DNA of 64,000 bases from positions 1,812,057 to 1,876,056 of the forward strand of contig NZ_CP017921.1 in assembly GCF_001889405.1 (NCBI RefSeq). Reading direction: 5' to 3'. The stretch comes from Methanohalophilus halophilus. GTDB lineage: Archaea; Halobacteriota; Methanosarcinia; Methanosarcinales; Methanosarcinaceae. Shown in pieces: positions 21,187 through 31,552 of this stretch. The notes beneath the pieces were generated by a model that was given only the letters and a program-made list of their open reading frames with translations, had not been told where the DNA came from and ran no database searches. Each line of letters starts with the position of its first letter. The stretch's first letter is position 1. Both the position numbers and the translations under genes were made by a program.

Positions 21187-22047
21187 TTGAAGGGCTATGC
21201 AGACATTGCAATTATCGGTGGAAGCGGCGTATATGACGTAAATCTATTTGACAACATAAGCCAGATAGAGGTGGATACACCTTTTGGCAAACCGTCGGAT
21301 TCAATTACAGTGGGAGATTTTGGAGAAAAGAAAGTCTGTTTCCTGCCGCGACATGGAACAGGACACAGGGTATCTCCAACAAACCTGAATTCCAGAGCCA
21401 ACATTTTTGCCCTGAAAAAACTTGGTGTCAAACAGATAATAGCCGCCTCAGCTGTTGGAAGCCTGAAAGAAAACATAAAGCCTCTGGACATTGTAATTCC
21501 TGACCAGATATATGACAGGACAAAACTTCGTCCTTCAACTTTTTTTGATCAAGATATAGTTGTCCACACTGGTTTTGCTGATCCTTTTTGTTTCGGGATG
21601 TCAAATTTGCTCCATAAAATTGCAATTGGAAACGGCTACAACAGTCATCCCGAAGGGACCTACGTATGTATCGAAGGGCCCCAGTTTTCAACCAGGGCCG
21701 AATCAAATGTTTATAGGTCACTGGGTTTTGATATAATCGGAATGACTGCCACACCTGAGGCAAAACTTGCACGGGAAGCTGAAATCTGCTATAGCACCAT
21801 TGCAACTGTAACCGATTATGATGTATGGCATGAAGAAGACGTGACTATGGAAACTATCATCGGAAATGTAATAAAAAACGAAAAAGCAGTTAGAACAATT
21901 ATTCGTCAGGCACTTGAATCCCTTGATATTGAGCAGGATTGTGAATGCAGGCATGCTCTTAATGGAGCAATAATGACTGATTCGGGAATAATACCTTACG
22001 AAACAAAGTACAGACTAAAAACTCTTATTGGCAAATATATCGACTAA
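21187..22047 (+). CDS. mtnP: 5'-methylthioadenosine/methylthioinosine phosphorylase
   Basis: About 286 residues. MTAP family motifs are IIGGSGVY at the start, FLPRHGTGHRVSPTNLNSRAN (landmark), AASAVGSLKENIKPLDIVIPDQ, CIEGPQFSTRAES and GMTATPEAKLAREAEICYS. It splits methylthio-nucleosides formed from S-adenosylmethionine into base and methylthioribose 1-phosphate. In methanogens the substrate is often methylthioinosine, because a deaminase acts first, so MTA against MTI specificity is open. No ATG fits; TTG at 21187 preceded by AGGTGAT is the likely start. A TTG at 21169 overlapping the upstream stop is an alternative. Confidence 0.9.
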   Translation: MKGYADIAIIGGSGVYDVNLFDNISQIEVDTPFGKPSDSITVGDFGEKKVCFLPRHGTGHRVSPTNLNSRANIFALKKLGVKQIIAASAVGSLKENIKPLDIVIPDQIYDRTKLRPSTFFDQDIVVHTGFADPFCFGMSNLLHKIAIGNGYNSHPEGTYVCIEGPQFSTRAESNVYRSLGFDIIGMTATPEAKLAREAEICYSTIATVTDYDVWHEEDVTMETIIGNVIKNEKAVRTIIRQALESLDIEQDCECRHALNGAIMTDSGIIPYETKYRLKTLIGKYID

Positions 22048-22108
22048 AATAAGCTATTTACTCGTAAGGGTTAAAAGACAGATATCCAAATAGTAAACCG
22101 GTGAACTA

Positions 22109-22537
22109 ATGCCTCACAAATGTACTAAATGTGAGACTGTATTTGAAGACGGGGCCGAAGTTATCCTCAATGGCTGCCCGAACTGTGGATGGAACAAATT
22201 TCTCTACGTAAGCAAAGAGTCCGAAAAGGAAACTGATGAAGTAGAGAAAGATAGTGAAACCACAAAAGAGGTTACTGAGGAAAAAGAAAAGACATCTCCT
22301 TCCGAAGAATTCATTCATGAAGTTGATGAATTCATAGGGATTGAGCATAAAGAAAGCACCATTATCGAAGACGATGGGGAGAAAGTTGAATCTGTACGTA
22401 TTATTGGCCCGGGTTCCTATGAGTTGAACCTTGACTCACTGCTTGAACGCGAGGAAATCATCATGGCAATCAAGGAAAACGGGACCTATGCGGTAGACCT
22501 GGCCTCCACATTCCACAGCAAGCGCAAGAAAAAATGA
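22109..22537 (+). CDS. OapC/ArvC-type zinc-ribbon protein (DUF2072)
   Basis: 142 residues. The N-terminal zinc ribbon has CTKCE and CPNCGW. A highly acidic, probably disordered linker follows (about residues 45-85, EKETDEVEKDSETTKE), then a C-terminal segment RIIGPGSYELNLDSLLER with a basic tail HSKRKKK. This matches the Zn-ribbon containing (DUF2072) family of Euryarchaeota, some members of which are named OapC/ArvC. Exact function is unknown. It is downstream of mtnP with a gap of 61 bases. Confidence 0.75.
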   Translation: MPHKCTKCETVFEDGAEVILNGCPNCGWNKFLYVSKESEKETDEVEKDSETTKEVTEEKEKTSPSEEFIHEVDEFIGIEHKESTIIEDDGEKVESVRIIGPGSYELNLDSLLEREEIIMAIKENGTYAVDLASTFHSKRKKK

Positions 22538-22552
22538 TATTATCCATTTTTC

Positions 22553-23326
22553 ATGGTAAAATCAATGGTACTGCCTGAACAACGTTTCTGGGAAGTGGAC
22601 CTTTTACGGGGCTGTGCCATTGTACTTATGATTATATACCACACATTTTATGATCTGGACCTGCTGGGGAATTTTTCTTTTGCTGTAAACCAGGGTGAAT
22701 TATGGATAATCGGCAGAAGTTCAGCAGTTCTTTTTATATACACTGCAGGGATTGCCCTGAGCCTTAGTTATTCACGATACCGTTTGAAACATCCCGAAAA
22801 CAGAAACCCCTGGCAAAAATATGTAAAAAGAGGAATCAGGCTATTTCTCTGGGGAGGATTGATTACAGCAGTAAGCTGGTTTGCGTTTCCCTCAATGTCA
22901 ATAATATTCGGAATCCTCCATTTTCTGGGAATTTCAATAATATTTGCCTATCCGTTGATTGAAAAGAAACATGCCAACCTGATTATCGCGGGAGTTGTAA
23001 TCGCAATTGGATTTTACCTGAAAACGATACGTGTGCCAAATGACTGGTTTTTGTGGCTGGGACTGCATTCCACTTCATTCCAAACACTGGATTATTTCCC
23101 CCTGCTTCCCTGGTTTGGCCTGGTACTGATAGGTATTGCTACAAGCAATCACCTCTATCCAGGCTATGAAAGAAGATTTAGCATTCCTGATATGACAGAG
23201 CTCGCTCCGGTACGACTGCTCACTGCAATGGGAAAAAGATCTCTTGCAATGTACCTGTTGCACCAGCCGGCCATAATACTGATCCTTTACCTGCTGGGCC
23301 TGATCAGGTTTCCATTTTCATTCTGA
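22553..23326 (+). CDS. DUF1624 membrane protein, heparan-alpha-glucosaminide N-acetyltransferase-like
   Basis: 257 residues, about seven membrane helices. It opens with the DUF1624 hallmark RFWEVDLLRGCAIVLMIIYH, with the Arg-Gly and His that are conserved in acyl-transfer membrane enzymes. It ends with RSLAMYLLHQPAIILILYLL, where the second histidine lies. The family transfers acyl groups across the membrane onto surface sugars or similar acceptors; substrate is unknown. The ATG at 22553 and the one at 22565 are both possible. Its last 40 bases overlap the end of dinB on the other strand. Confidence 0.8.
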   Translation: MVKSMVLPEQRFWEVDLLRGCAIVLMIIYHTFYDLDLLGNFSFAVNQGELWIIGRSSAVLFIYTAGIALSLSYSRYRLKHPENRNPWQKYVKRGIRLFLWGGLITAVSWFAFPSMSIIFGILHFLGISIIFAYPLIEKKHANLIIAGVVIAIGFYLKTIRVPNDWFLWLGLHSTSFQTLDYFPLLPWFGLVLIGIATSNHLYPGYERRFSIPDMTELAPVRLLTAMGKRSLAMYLLHQPAIILILYLLGLIRFPFSF

Positions 23327-24417
23327 TTCCCACTTATGAAATCTTCCAGGGTAGTCTGTTGAGAATCTATCTTCATCAGGCTCGAAACACCTATCCCGAT
23401 AAGTCTTACCTTCTTCTTGCAGCTGAATTCCTGTAACATACGGGTGCCTACTTTGCAGATCACAGAAAGGTCATTGCTGGTTGCCCTGAGAGAAAAAGCC
23501 CGTGTGTATGTAGTAAAATCCTCGAAACGTATCTTTAGGTTGACAGTACGGAACACATAACCATGCCTGACCAGCCTGCTGTGTACCTGTTGCGCAAGCC
23601 TGTCCATAGTTTCCCTTAATAATTCCATATCCCCGACATCTTCTTCAAAGGTATCCTCCTTGCTGATGGATTTAACCTCACTTTTACCGGCCACCTTACT
23701 GTGATAATTACCCAGCGCCATCTGGCGCAATTTAAGGGCGGATTTGCCCAGACGGGATACGAGCAGTTGCACATCGGTGCGTGCCAGGTCCCCAATAGTC
23801 CGGACACCCATTTTATCCAGGATCTCACGGGTACGCCTGCCTACACCGGGAATGGCAGATACTTCCATCGGAAACAGGAATTGCTGTACAGTTTCAGGCT
23901 TCACAACCGTCAGACCGTCGGGTTTTTGGTAATCAGAAGCAATCTTGGCCACAATCTTGTTGGGTGCTACCCCGATAGAACAGGTGAGATTTTCGTCATC
24001 ATACATCTCTTTCTTTATCCTGAGAGCAAGATCCTGTGCCTCAGTGTAGGTTTTCACAATACCAGTAACATCCAGGTATGCTTCATCCACACTTACCTGC
24101 TGGAAAACAGAAGTGTAGCGCTGCAGCAGAAGCATTATATTTTCCGATGCCTGCTTATAGAGGGCCATATTCACCCGCAAAAAGACCGCATCCGGGCAAA
24201 GCATGTAGGCTTTTGAAATGGGCATTGCAGAATGGATGCCGTACTTGCGCGCCTCGTAGGAACACGTACTTACCACGCCCCTTCCTTCCCCTTTTTTGGG
24301 GTCAGACCCAACCACGACTGGGAGTCCCTCAAGGGATGGTCTTCCACGTACTTCTACCGAGGAGAAAAAACTATCCATATCAATATGGAAAATTATTCGG
24401 GATGGAGGCATCTGCAT
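23287..24417 (-). CDS. dinB: DNA polymerase IV (Y family)
   Basis: 376 residues. Palm motifs are FHIDMDSFFSSVE at the N terminus and VSVDEAYLDVT around residue 107, together holding the catalytic acidic residues. The helix-hairpin-helix IPGVGRRTREILDKMG and the little-finger domain follow. A PCNA-binding motif QQTTLEDFI lies near the C terminus, but it is followed by about 15 extra residues (SGNQNENGNLIRPSR), whereas such motifs usually end the protein. That tail is encoded in the overlap with the DUF1624 gene. It performs error-prone translesion synthesis. The start at 24417 or two codons later is undecided. Confidence 0.93.
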   Translation of the reverse strand: MQMPPSRIIFHIDMDSFFSSVEVRGRPSLEGLPVVVGSDPKKGEGRGVVSTCSYEARKYGIHSAMPISKAYMLCPDAVFLRVNMALYKQASENIMLLLQRYTSVFQQVSVDEAYLDVTGIVKTYTEAQDLALRIKKEMYDDENLTCSIGVAPNKIVAKIASDYQKPDGLTVVKPETVQQFLFPMEVSAIPGVGRRTREILDKMGVRTIGDLARTDVQLLVSRLGKSALKLRQMALGNYHSKVAGKSEVKSISKEDTFEEDVGDMELLRETMDRLAQQVHSRLVRHGYVFRTVNLKIRFEDFTTYTRAFSLRATSNDLSVICKVGTRMLQEFSCKKKVRLIGIGVSSLMKIDSQQTTLEDFISGNQNENGNLIRPSR

Positions 24418-24550
24418 ATCTTCTGTTGTCCAGAATTAAAATGTTTCCACCAGATATCATGATACCGATAAATTCTCCTTTCATCACTTACTCAAAACTA
24501 TTTATCTCTGGAGGACTATTAAACCTAAAAGAAACAAGGAAGGTATATAA

Positions 24551-25603
24551 ATGGAAATAGAAAAACTTCTTGAAGAACTGGCAAACGCCCACGGAATTTC
24601 CGGCAATGAAGAAAGTATCCGCAAAATAATGGAGAGGGAAATCAAGCCCTATGTCGATACCATTGAAGTAGATAAAATGGGAAATCTCATAGGTACCAAA
24701 AAAGGCACAGGTCCTTCCATTATGCTTGCTGCACATATGGATGAGATAGGGCTTATGGTAAAATACATCGATGAGAATGGATTTCTCCGATTTGTGACTA
24801 TCGGCGGCTGGTTTGACCAGACACTTCACAGCCAGCGTGTCATGGTGCACACCAACAAGGGACCGATCCCGGGTGTCATCGGTTCCAAACCCCCACATGT
24901 AATGAAAGATGAGGATAAAAAGAAACCGATAAAGGCAGAAGAAATGTTTGTAGATGTCGGGGCAAAGGACAAGGAAGATGCCGAAAACTTAGGGATTGAA
25001 GTTGGTACACCCATTTCTATAGACAGGAATTTCGTGGCATTGCAAAATGGCCTCTACACCTCTAAAGCCTTTGATAACCGGGTTGGAGTTGCCATGGTGA
25101 TCGACGCCCTGAAACAAATTTCCGAGATGGATATTGATGCCACGATTTATGCTGTGGGAACGGTTCAGGAAGAGGTGGGGCTTAAAGGTGCACGCACATC
25201 TGCTTTCGGCCTGGAGCCGGATATTGCAATTGCAACAGATGTCACCATCCCCGGCGATCATCCCGGCATAGAAAAGAAAGATTCAGCCCTGGAAGTTGGC
25301 AAGGGTCCGGTAATTACTGTAGTTGATGGTGCTGGCAGGGGCCTGATGGCAGACAAACAGGTAGTCAAATGGCTAAAAGAAACAGCACAGGAGAATGACC
25401 TGCCCCACCAGCTCGATGTGGGAGACGGAGGAACCACCGACGCAACCGCAATACACCTGACAAGGGACGGTGTGCCCTCAAGTACTATCAGTGTAGCTGC
25501 AAGGTATATTCACTCACCGGTAGAAGTGATTTCCATTGATGATCTTAAAGCAAGCGCCTCCCTTGTTGCAAAAGCAGCTAAAAATGTAGGGAAGTATTTC
25601 TAA
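24551..25603 (+). CDS. M42 family metallopeptidase
   Basis: 350 residues with the M42 pattern: LLAAHMDEIG-type zinc site (MLAAHMDEIGLMV), IDRNFVALQNGLYTSKAFDNRVG, TVQEEVGLKGA with the catalytic and metal-binding glutamates, ATDVT, and the C-terminal RYIHSPVEVISIDDL with a histidine ligand. These form dodecameric tetrahedral (TET) aminopeptidases that degrade peptides released by the proteasome. Older entries call them endoglucanase M, which is a misnomer. It stands alone; its upstream region is shared with divergent dinB. Confidence 0.93.
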   Translation: MEIEKLLEELANAHGISGNEESIRKIMEREIKPYVDTIEVDKMGNLIGTKKGTGPSIMLAAHMDEIGLMVKYIDENGFLRFVTIGGWFDQTLHSQRVMVHTNKGPIPGVIGSKPPHVMKDEDKKKPIKAEEMFVDVGAKDKEDAENLGIEVGTPISIDRNFVALQNGLYTSKAFDNRVGVAMVIDALKQISEMDIDATIYAVGTVQEEVGLKGARTSAFGLEPDIAIATDVTIPGDHPGIEKKDSALEVGKGPVITVVDGAGRGLMADKQVVKWLKETAQENDLPHQLDVGDGGTTDATAIHLTRDGVPSSTISVAARYIHSPVEVISIDDLKASASLVAKAAKNVGKYF

Positions 25604-25800
25604 TACTTCCCCACTTACTTTTTCACATTAAAAACGGCTTATACCATCAATTATTTTAATAATAGACTTCTACTTTTCACAGCATTTCATGATTATACCT
25701 TTTGTATGCATGAAAGGCTGACAGTCATGTGGCCAACGCGAACTTATATTTAATATGAACGTGTCACATGGTTGCACAATATTCATAAAAATCGTGAGGG

Positions 25801-27282
25801 ATTGCATTATTCGAAAATGTACGCTTTCTGGACACTACCCTGAGAGACGGTGAACAAACACCCGGTGTAGCACTGACTTGTGAAGAAAAACTCTGGATCG
25901 CCCGTAAACTGGACGAGATGGGAGTACACATCATCGAAGCAGGCTCTGCCATCACCTCCGAAGGTGAGAGAAACGCTATAAGAGGCATCACTGCTGAAGG
26001 TCTTGATTCTGAAATATGCAGTTATTGCCGTATAATGAAACAGGATGTAGACTACGCTCTGGAATGCGATGTGGATTCAATCCATCTGGTCGCACCTGTA
26101 TCAGACCTGCATATCAATGTGAAATTGAAAAAGGACAGGCAAGCAGTCAGGGAAATGTCAACCAGTGTAATTGAATACGCAAAAGACCATGGCCTGATTG
26201 TTGAATTCAGCGGGGAAGATGCATCCAGAGCAGATTTTGATTTCCTGAAAAGCCTCTATCAGGAAGGGATCGATGCTGGAGCCGACAGGTTATGCTATTG
26301 TGATACTGTGGGAATGCTGGTTCCCGAAAAAACGGAAAATATTTTCAGCGAACTTTCCAGGGCATGCAATGTACCGGTAAGCATTCACTGCCATGATGAT
26401 TTCGGACTATCGGTAGCCAATACTATAGCTGCCCTGAAAGCCGGGGCCGGGGAAGCCCATATGACCATAAATGGGATCGGTGAAAGGGCCGGGAATACCT
26501 CGCTGGAAGAAGTTGTGATGATCCTGGAATGGCTTTATGATCACAGAACCGGTATAAAATCAGAAGAAATTTATAAAACATCCAGACTGGTCAGCCGCTT
26601 GACCGGCATACCTGTGGCCATCAACAAATCGCTCGTCGGAGGCAATGCATTCACCCATGAAGCAGGCATTCATGTACACGGACTGCTGGCAGACACTTCG
26701 ACATATGAGCCCCTGAAACCCGAAGTTCTGGGCAGGGAAAGAAAAATAGTTCTGGGCAAACACGCCGGCAAAAGCTCAGTAACCCTGGCATTGAAAGAAC
26801 TGGGACTTGAAGTAGACGATTCACAACTCAATGAGATTCTCAGCCGGGTCAAGGAAATAGGTGACCATGGAAAACATGTCACAGATTCCGATTTACAAAC
26901 AATTGCTGATACCGTACTGAACATTTACAGGGAATCCCGGGTCAAACTCAAAGATTTCACCATCGTATCCGGTAACCAGGTTATGCCAACCGCATCGGTA
27001 AGGATAACCGTGGATGGTGAGGAAGTTGTGGAAGCCGATATCGGGGATGGTCCCGTAGATGCAGTTGTAAAAGGAATACGCAAGGCTGTATCAGGTATTG
27101 GGGATGTACAGCTGGAAGAATACCACGTCGACGCGATTACCGGCGGTACTGATGCTCTGGTGGAAGTGCGTGTTAAACTTTCAAAGGATGGAAAAATGGT
27201 TAGCTCCCGGGGTGCCCGTACAGATATAATCACAGCATCCGTTGAAGCTGTGATAAATGCAATAAACCAGCTAATGAATTGA
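25801..27282 (+). CDS. leuA: 2-isopropylmalate synthase / (R)-citramalate synthase family, no ordinary start codon
   Basis: The conserved N-terminal [19 protein letters not shown], with catalytic arginine and metal aspartate, is encoded from 25819. The last in-frame stop is at 25795-25797, and no ATG, GTG or TTG lies between. An ATT at 25801 is used here, giving 493 residues. The HMGL-like barrel contains SIHCHDDFG with metal histidines and NGIGERAGN. The C-terminal LeuA allosteric domain begins about [16 protein letters not shown]. The enzyme condenses acetyl-CoA with 2-oxoisovalerate (leucine) or pyruvate (isoleucine via citramalate). Position before ilvBNC supports either role. Alternatively, adding one A to the run at 25814-25817 would connect a TTG start at 25802 (reading LHYSKNVRF). 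Confidence 0.85.
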   Translation: MALFENVRFLDTTLRDGEQTPGVALTCEEKLWIARKLDEMGVHIIEAGSAITSEGERNAIRGITAEGLDSEICSYCRIMKQDVDYALECDVDSIHLVAPVSDLHINVKLKKDRQAVREMSTSVIEYAKDHGLIVEFSGEDASRADFDFLKSLYQEGIDAGADRLCYCDTVGMLVPEKTENIFSELSRACNVPVSIHCHDDFGLSVANTIAALKAGAGEAHMTINGIGERAGNTSLEEVVMILEWLYDHRTGIKSEEIYKTSRLVSRLTGIPVAINKSLVGGNAFTHEAGIHVHGLLADTSTYEPLKPEVLGRERKIVLGKHAGKSSVTLALKELGLEVDDSQLNEILSRVKEIGDHGKHVTDSDLQTIADTVLNIYRESRVKLKDFTIVSGNQVMPTASVRITVDGEEVVEADIGDGPVDAVVKGIRKAVSGIGDVQLEEYHVDAITGGTDALVEVRVKLSKDGKMVSSRGARTDIITASVEAVINAINQLMN

Positions 27283-27316
27283 AGTTAGAAGCAAGAGAAG
27301 AAAACGAAGGGATATA

Positions 27317-29017
27317 ATGAGTGAAAATAACAACAAGATGACAGGTGCACGCGCAATCATCGAGTGCCTCTATGAGGAAAATGTGGAGGTTATCTTCGGC
27401 TATCCCGGTGGTGTCCTTCTTCACATATATGATGAGATATACAAGTCCGATCTCAGACACATTCTTGTCAGGCATGAACAGGCAGCAGCCCATGCCGCAG
27501 AAGGATACGCAAGAGCAACCGGCAAGGTTGGTGTATGTCTTGCAACTTCCGGACCCGGAGCCACCAACCTTGTAACCGGTATCGCAAATGCCTACATGGA
27601 TTCTATACCTATGGTCGCACTCACAGGACAGGTTCCCAGTTCAATGATAGGTAATGATGCGTTCCAGGAAGCAAATATAACCGGCATCACAATGCCAATC
27701 ACCAAGCATAACTATCTTGTACAGGATGCAAAAGATCTGCCCCGTATAATCAAGGAGGCTTTCCACATTGCATCCACAGGAAGACCGGGGCCCGTGTTGA
27801 TAGATATACCCAAGGATATCACAACCGAGGAAATCGAATTTTCCTATCCGGATAAAGTGGACCTTAAAGGTTACAAACCAACCTACAAGGGAAATCTCCA
27901 GCAGGTAAAGCGGGCTGCATCTGCAATTGAAAAGGCCCATCAGCCTTTGATATATGCAGGTGGTGGAATACTGGGGTCCAATGCCAGTGGAGAACTACTG
28001 CAGTTTGCTGAACATGTACAGACGCCCGTTACCACTACCCTCACCGGAATAGGAGGGTTCCCGACACAGCATCCCCTGTACGTAGGAATGCCCGGCATGC
28101 ACGGAACTAAATATGCCAACTACGCCATACAGGAATGTGACCTTCTCATAGCAGTCGGTGCCAGATTTGACGACCGTGTGACGGGGAAACTTGCATCCTT
28201 TGCACCCAATGCAAAAATCCTGCATATTGACATCGATCCTGCTGAGATTTCCAAGAACATACAGGTGGATATACCGATTGTCGGGGATGCAAAGAACATC
28301 CTAGCCTCCCTTTACAAATATGTAAAGCCTGTTGAGAAAGAAACCAGGAAAGAGTGGCTTGACAGAATAGAGGGCTGGAAAAAATCCTATCCACTGCACT
28401 ATGTTGGGGAACAGGACGGGCTCAAACCCCAGTACATTATTGAACAGATCTATGAAGCATGCAAAGATGCTATCATAGTTACTGAAGTCGGCCAGCACCA
28501 GATGTGGGCAGCCCAGTATTACAAATTTAGCCAACCTCGCAGTTTCATCACATCCGGAGGACTTGGGACAATGGGATACGGCTATCCTGCATCAATCGGT
28601 GCCAAGGTCGGAAAGCCCGATAGGGTTGTATTCAATATTGCGGGTGATGGTTCGTTCCAGATGAATTCACAGGAAATCGCAACTGCTGTCCAGAATGACA
28701 TCCCGGTGATCGTAGCCATAATGAACAACGGTTATCTGGGAATGGTCAGGCAGTGGCAGGAATTGTTCTTTGAAAAACGTTATTCACATACCTGCATCCG
28801 GGACAGTGTTGATTTCGTGAAACTGGCCGAAGCTTATGGTGCGGTTGGTATCAGGGTCGAGAAAACTTCCGAGGTAAAACCGGCCCTTGAAAAAGCGATG
28901 GATTCCGGTAAACCGGTAATTATAGACTTTATTGTAGAATGTGAAGAGAACGTATCACCAATGGTGCCTGCAGGTGCACCTATCAATGAAATACTTGACC
29001 TGGAGAGGAAAGAATGA
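27317..29017 (+). CDS. ilvB: Acetolactate synthase large subunit
   Basis: 566 residues, ThDP-dependent. Features are [16 protein letters not shown], the catalytic glutamate segment [35 protein letters not shown], the FAD-like middle domain, and the C-terminal ThDP motif [25 protein letters not shown] (GDG...NN landmark). It joins two pyruvates, or pyruvate and 2-oxobutyrate, in valine and isoleucine synthesis. It follows leuA by 34 bases and overlaps ilvN by four bases. Confidence 0.96.
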   Translation: MSENNNKMTGARAIIECLYEENVEVIFGYPGGVLLHIYDEIYKSDLRHILVRHEQAAAHAAEGYARATGKVGVCLATSGPGATNLVTGIANAYMDSIPMVALTGQVPSSMIGNDAFQEANITGITMPITKHNYLVQDAKDLPRIIKEAFHIASTGRPGPVLIDIPKDITTEEIEFSYPDKVDLKGYKPTYKGNLQQVKRAASAIEKAHQPLIYAGGGILGSNASGELLQFAEHVQTPVTTTLTGIGGFPTQHPLYVGMPGMHGTKYANYAIQECDLLIAVGARFDDRVTGKLASFAPNAKILHIDIDPAEISKNIQVDIPIVGDAKNILASLYKYVKPVEKETRKEWLDRIEGWKKSYPLHYVGEQDGLKPQYIIEQIYEACKDAIIVTEVGQHQMWAAQYYKFSQPRSFITSGGLGTMGYGYPASIGAKVGKPDRVVFNIAGDGSFQMNSQEIATAVQNDIPVIVAIMNNGYLGMVRQWQELFFEKRYSHTCIRDSVDFVKLAEAYGAVGIRVEKTSEVKPALEKAMDSGKPVIIDFIVECEENVSPMVPAGAPINEILDLERKE

Positions 29018-29499
29018 GACACACACTTGCAGTTCTGGTAGAGAATAAGTTCGGAGTGCTGTCAAGGGTGGCAGGGCTCTTTGCAAGACGCGGTTATAAT
29101 ATCGATAGTCTTGCAGTAGGAGTTACCGAAGATCCTAACGTCTCCAGAATGACCCTGGTGGTCCGCGGAGATGACCATGTAGTAGAACAGGTTAGCAAAC
29201 AACTGAATAAGCTGATCGATGTAATTCGTGTTACAGATCTTGGTGCTGACGAATCCGTGGAAAGGGAACTGGCTCTTATCAAGGTCAAGTCCGATAAAGA
29301 TACAAGGGCAGAGATAATCCAGATAGTGGATATCTTTCGTGCACGTATTGTTGACGTAGCGTCAAAATCCATTACCATTGAAGTTACCGGTGATGAAGAA
29401 AAAATTGCCGCTATCGAGAAACTTCTCAAACCCTTCGGAATCAAGGAACTTGTCCGTACAGGAAGAATTGCCCTAACAAGGGGCTCAAAAAGTTCATAA
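29014..29499 (+). CDS. ilvN: Acetolactate synthase small regulatory subunit
   Basis: 161 residues. The N-terminal ACT domain ([29 protein letters not shown], landmark) carries the valine-feedback site. A second ACT-like C-terminal domain ([17 protein letters not shown], then [19 protein letters not shown]) follows. The ATGA overlap with ilvB implies translational coupling and a fixed subunit ratio. Confidence 0.96.
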   Translation: MRHTLAVLVENKFGVLSRVAGLFARRGYNIDSLAVGVTEDPNVSRMTLVVRGDDHVVEQVSKQLNKLIDVIRVTDLGADESVERELALIKVKSDKDTRAEIIQIVDIFRARIVDVASKSITIEVTGDEEKIAAIEKLLKPFGIKELVRTGRIALTRGSKSS

Positions 29500-29528
29500 T
29501 TATAATATTTAACAGGAGATTGAAATAA

Positions 29529-30536
29529 ATGGTAGAGTTATATTACGATGAAGATGCTGATTTTTCAGTGATGGATAACAAGAAGATTGCAGTTATAGGT
29601 TATGGCAGCCAGGGACATGCACAGGCACAGAACCTTCATGACTCCGGTCTTGATGTAGTAATCGGCCTGAGGGTTGGTAGCAGACGCTGGAAACAGGCAG
29701 AAGAAGATGGCCTGAAGGTAATGTCTGTTGAAGATGCTTCAAGGGAAGCCGACATTATCCAGATTCTCATGCCCGACGAGGTACAGGCTGATGTATACAG
29801 GGATAAAATCGAACCTGGACTTGAAGGAGGTAATGCACTTGTCTTCTCCCACGGATTCAACATCCACTACAACCAGATCGTTCCCCCTGCAGATGTTGAT
29901 GTCTACATGGTTGCTCCAAAGAGTCCGGGACATCTGGTCAGGAGGACCTACATGGACAATGCCGGTGTGCCCGGTCTGATCGCGATCTACCAGGATGCTA
30001 CAGGCAATGCAAAGAAACTGGCCCTTGCCCATGCCCGGGGTGTGGGATGTACCCGTGCGGGTGTCATCGAAACAACTTTCCGTGAGGAAACCGAGACCGA
30101 TCTTTTCGGTGAACAGGTAGACCTCTGTGGTGGTGTCGCTTCCCTGATCAAAAATTCCTTTGAAGTTCTTGTCGAAGCAGGTTACAAACCGGAAATGGCA
30201 TATTTTGAAACACTGCACGAAGTAAAACTTATCGTAGACCTCATCCACGAAGGCGGACTGGAAAAAATGTGGTACTCTGTCTCCAACACAGCAGAATACG
30301 GTGGAATGACAGTTGGACCCAGGGTCATCAACGATGAGTCCAGACTGGCAATGTATGAAGCCCTGGATCGCATCCAGAATGGTGAATTTGCAAAAGATTT
30401 CGTACTGGAAAATAAAGCCAACAATCCTGTCCTTAAAGCGATGGAACGTCAGGATAGGGAACATCCGGTTGAAGAGGTAGGCAGGAAACTGCGTGCAATG
30501 ATGCCCTGGCTTAACAGTGAACTCAACGAAAAGTAA
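29529..30536 (+). CDS. ilvC: Ketol-acid reductoisomerase
   Basis: 335 residues, class I short form. The Rossmann motif [17 protein letters not shown] is followed by [16 protein letters not shown], whose beta2-alphaB residues decide NADPH against NADH use. The catalytic [13 protein letters not shown], the metal-binding [12 protein letters not shown] and [13 protein letters not shown] complete the set. It converts acetolactate or acetohydroxybutyrate to dihydroxy acids. It is the last of the ilv genes, followed by T-rich DNA (30541-30573) that may end the transcript. Confidence 0.97.
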   Translation: MVELYYDEDADFSVMDNKKIAVIGYGSQGHAQAQNLHDSGLDVVIGLRVGSRRWKQAEEDGLKVMSVEDASREADIIQILMPDEVQADVYRDKIEPGLEGGNALVFSHGFNIHYNQIVPPADVDVYMVAPKSPGHLVRRTYMDNAGVPGLIAIYQDATGNAKKLALAHARGVGCTRAGVIETTFREETETDLFGEQVDLCGGVASLIKNSFEVLVEAGYKPEMAYFETLHEVKLIVDLIHEGGLEKMWYSVSNTAEYGGMTVGPRVINDESRLAMYEALDRIQNGEFAKDFVLENKANNPVLKAMERQDREHPVEEVGRKLRAMMPWLNSELNEK

Positions 30537-30577
30537 TCTTTTTCTCTCTTTTTCCCTTTCCTTTTTTGGAGGAAAAC

Positions 30578-31096
30578 ATGAACACCTTAGATAATATCTA
30601 CAACCGCAGAAGTGTACGCCGTTTTACGGAAAAGGATGTGGATGATGAGACCGTCACAACTCTGTTGGAATGTGCCCGCTGGGCCCCTTCGGGACTCAAT
30701 AACCAGCCCTGGAAATTTGTGGTGATTCGCAGGGAAGATACTATCGCTCAACTAGCCGGTTGTACCCATTACAGTGACACTGTGAAAGGGGCAAAAGTAC
30801 TTGTTGCTTTCTATTTAGATAAGGAAAGCGGATACAACCGTACCAAGGACATCCAGTCCATAGGTGCTTCGATAGAGAACATGCTTCTTGCATGTAATGA
30901 ACTTGGCCTGGGTGCTGTCTGGCTGGGAGAAATACTCAATCAGGATGAGAAAGTGAACTCAATTCTCAAAGCACCGGCATATATGGAACTTATGGCGGTT
31001 ATCGCCATCGGCCATCCCACAGACGAGGAAAGGTCATCCACAAGGAAATCCCTGGCAGAAATTACATACAGGGATGATTTTGAAAATGAATGGTGA
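30578..31096 (+). CDS. Nitroreductase family protein
   Basis: 172 residues, FMN-binding. Features are IYNRRSVRRFTEKDVDDE at the N terminus, CARWAPSGLNNQPWKFVVI (flavin-site serine/asparagine), SIGASIENMLLACNELGLGAVWLGE and the final AVIAIGHPTDEE. Members reduce nitro compounds, quinones or other flavin-linked substrates; the physiological substrate is unknown. The start is the ATG at 30578, directly after GGAGGAAAAC. It lies 41 bases after ilvC but beyond a T-rich tract, so co-transcription is uncertain. Confidence 0.9.
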   Translation: MNTLDNIYNRRSVRRFTEKDVDDETVTTLLECARWAPSGLNNQPWKFVVIRREDTIAQLAGCTHYSDTVKGAKVLVAFYLDKESGYNRTKDIQSIGASIENMLLACNELGLGAVWLGEILNQDEKVNSILKAPAYMELMAVIAIGHPTDEERSSTRKSLAEITYRDDFENEW

Positions 31097-31111
31097 TTCT
31101 CAGGAATCATC
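31092..31111. terminator. Stem-loop at the convergent ends of the nitroreductase and GIY-YIG genes
   Basis: GGTGATTC (31092-31099) and GAATCATC (31104-31111) pair over eight positions (one G.U) around a TCAG loop. The nitroreductase TGA (31094-31096) is in the left arm and the complement of the other gene's TGA (31100-31102) is in the loop. Confidence 0.5.
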
Positions 31112-31543
31112 ATTTTCACTCAATGTTCTTGGTTTTTGCCCGATTTCCTCGATTGCTGATTTTATTTCATTTACAGGATAGGTCAACCTGTAGAAAAGAT
31201 GGGATTGACAGGAACAATCCGAACAACCGAAGTTCGACACATAATTACCCTGCAGGTTGCCAGCAATGCAACATTCGATATGTTTTTCAGAGCAGGTGTA
31301 GACAGCATCCACAAATTCAAAATCCGGACGGATAAGTAAATAATCAATATGCCATCTGGGTTTTTTGTCCTTTTCCCGGGCAAACTTTTGATGGCGATGC
31401 ATACGTTTGAGTCCGCCGGGACCCAGAGCAGACCCCACATATACATAAAAACCTGCTTCAAATACTATGGATTTGAGACTGCCTACACTAACCGTACAAC
31501 CACCCGTTTTCAGTATAAGGCAGTAAGTCCCTTTGGGACACAT
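31100..31543 (-). CDS. DUF123/GIY-YIG family protein
   Basis: 147 residues. The fold core is visible: GTYCLILKTGG, FYVYVGSALGPGGLKRMHRH (the YVGSA...R portion of a GIY-YIG active site) and WHIDYLLIRPDF with IECCIA. This matches the DUF123 (COG1833) branch, a Uri-like nuclease family of unknown substrate. It follows topA by nine bases on the same strand, so the pair is probably co-expressed and may act on DNA. Confidence 0.85.
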   Translation of the reverse strand: MCPKGTYCLILKTGGCTVSVGSLKSIVFEAGFYVYVGSALGPGGLKRMHRHQKFAREKDKKPRWHIDYLLIRPDFEFVDAVYTCSEKHIECCIAGNLQGNYVSNFGCSDCSCQSHLFYRLTYPVNEIKSAIEEIGQKPRTLSENDDS

Positions 31544-31552
31544 AATATAACC

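Noticed and set aside
25604-25800. Attenuator or leader peptide before the leuA-ilv operon
   Set aside because: No short frame rich in Leu, Ile or Val codons followed by alternative hairpins could be found.
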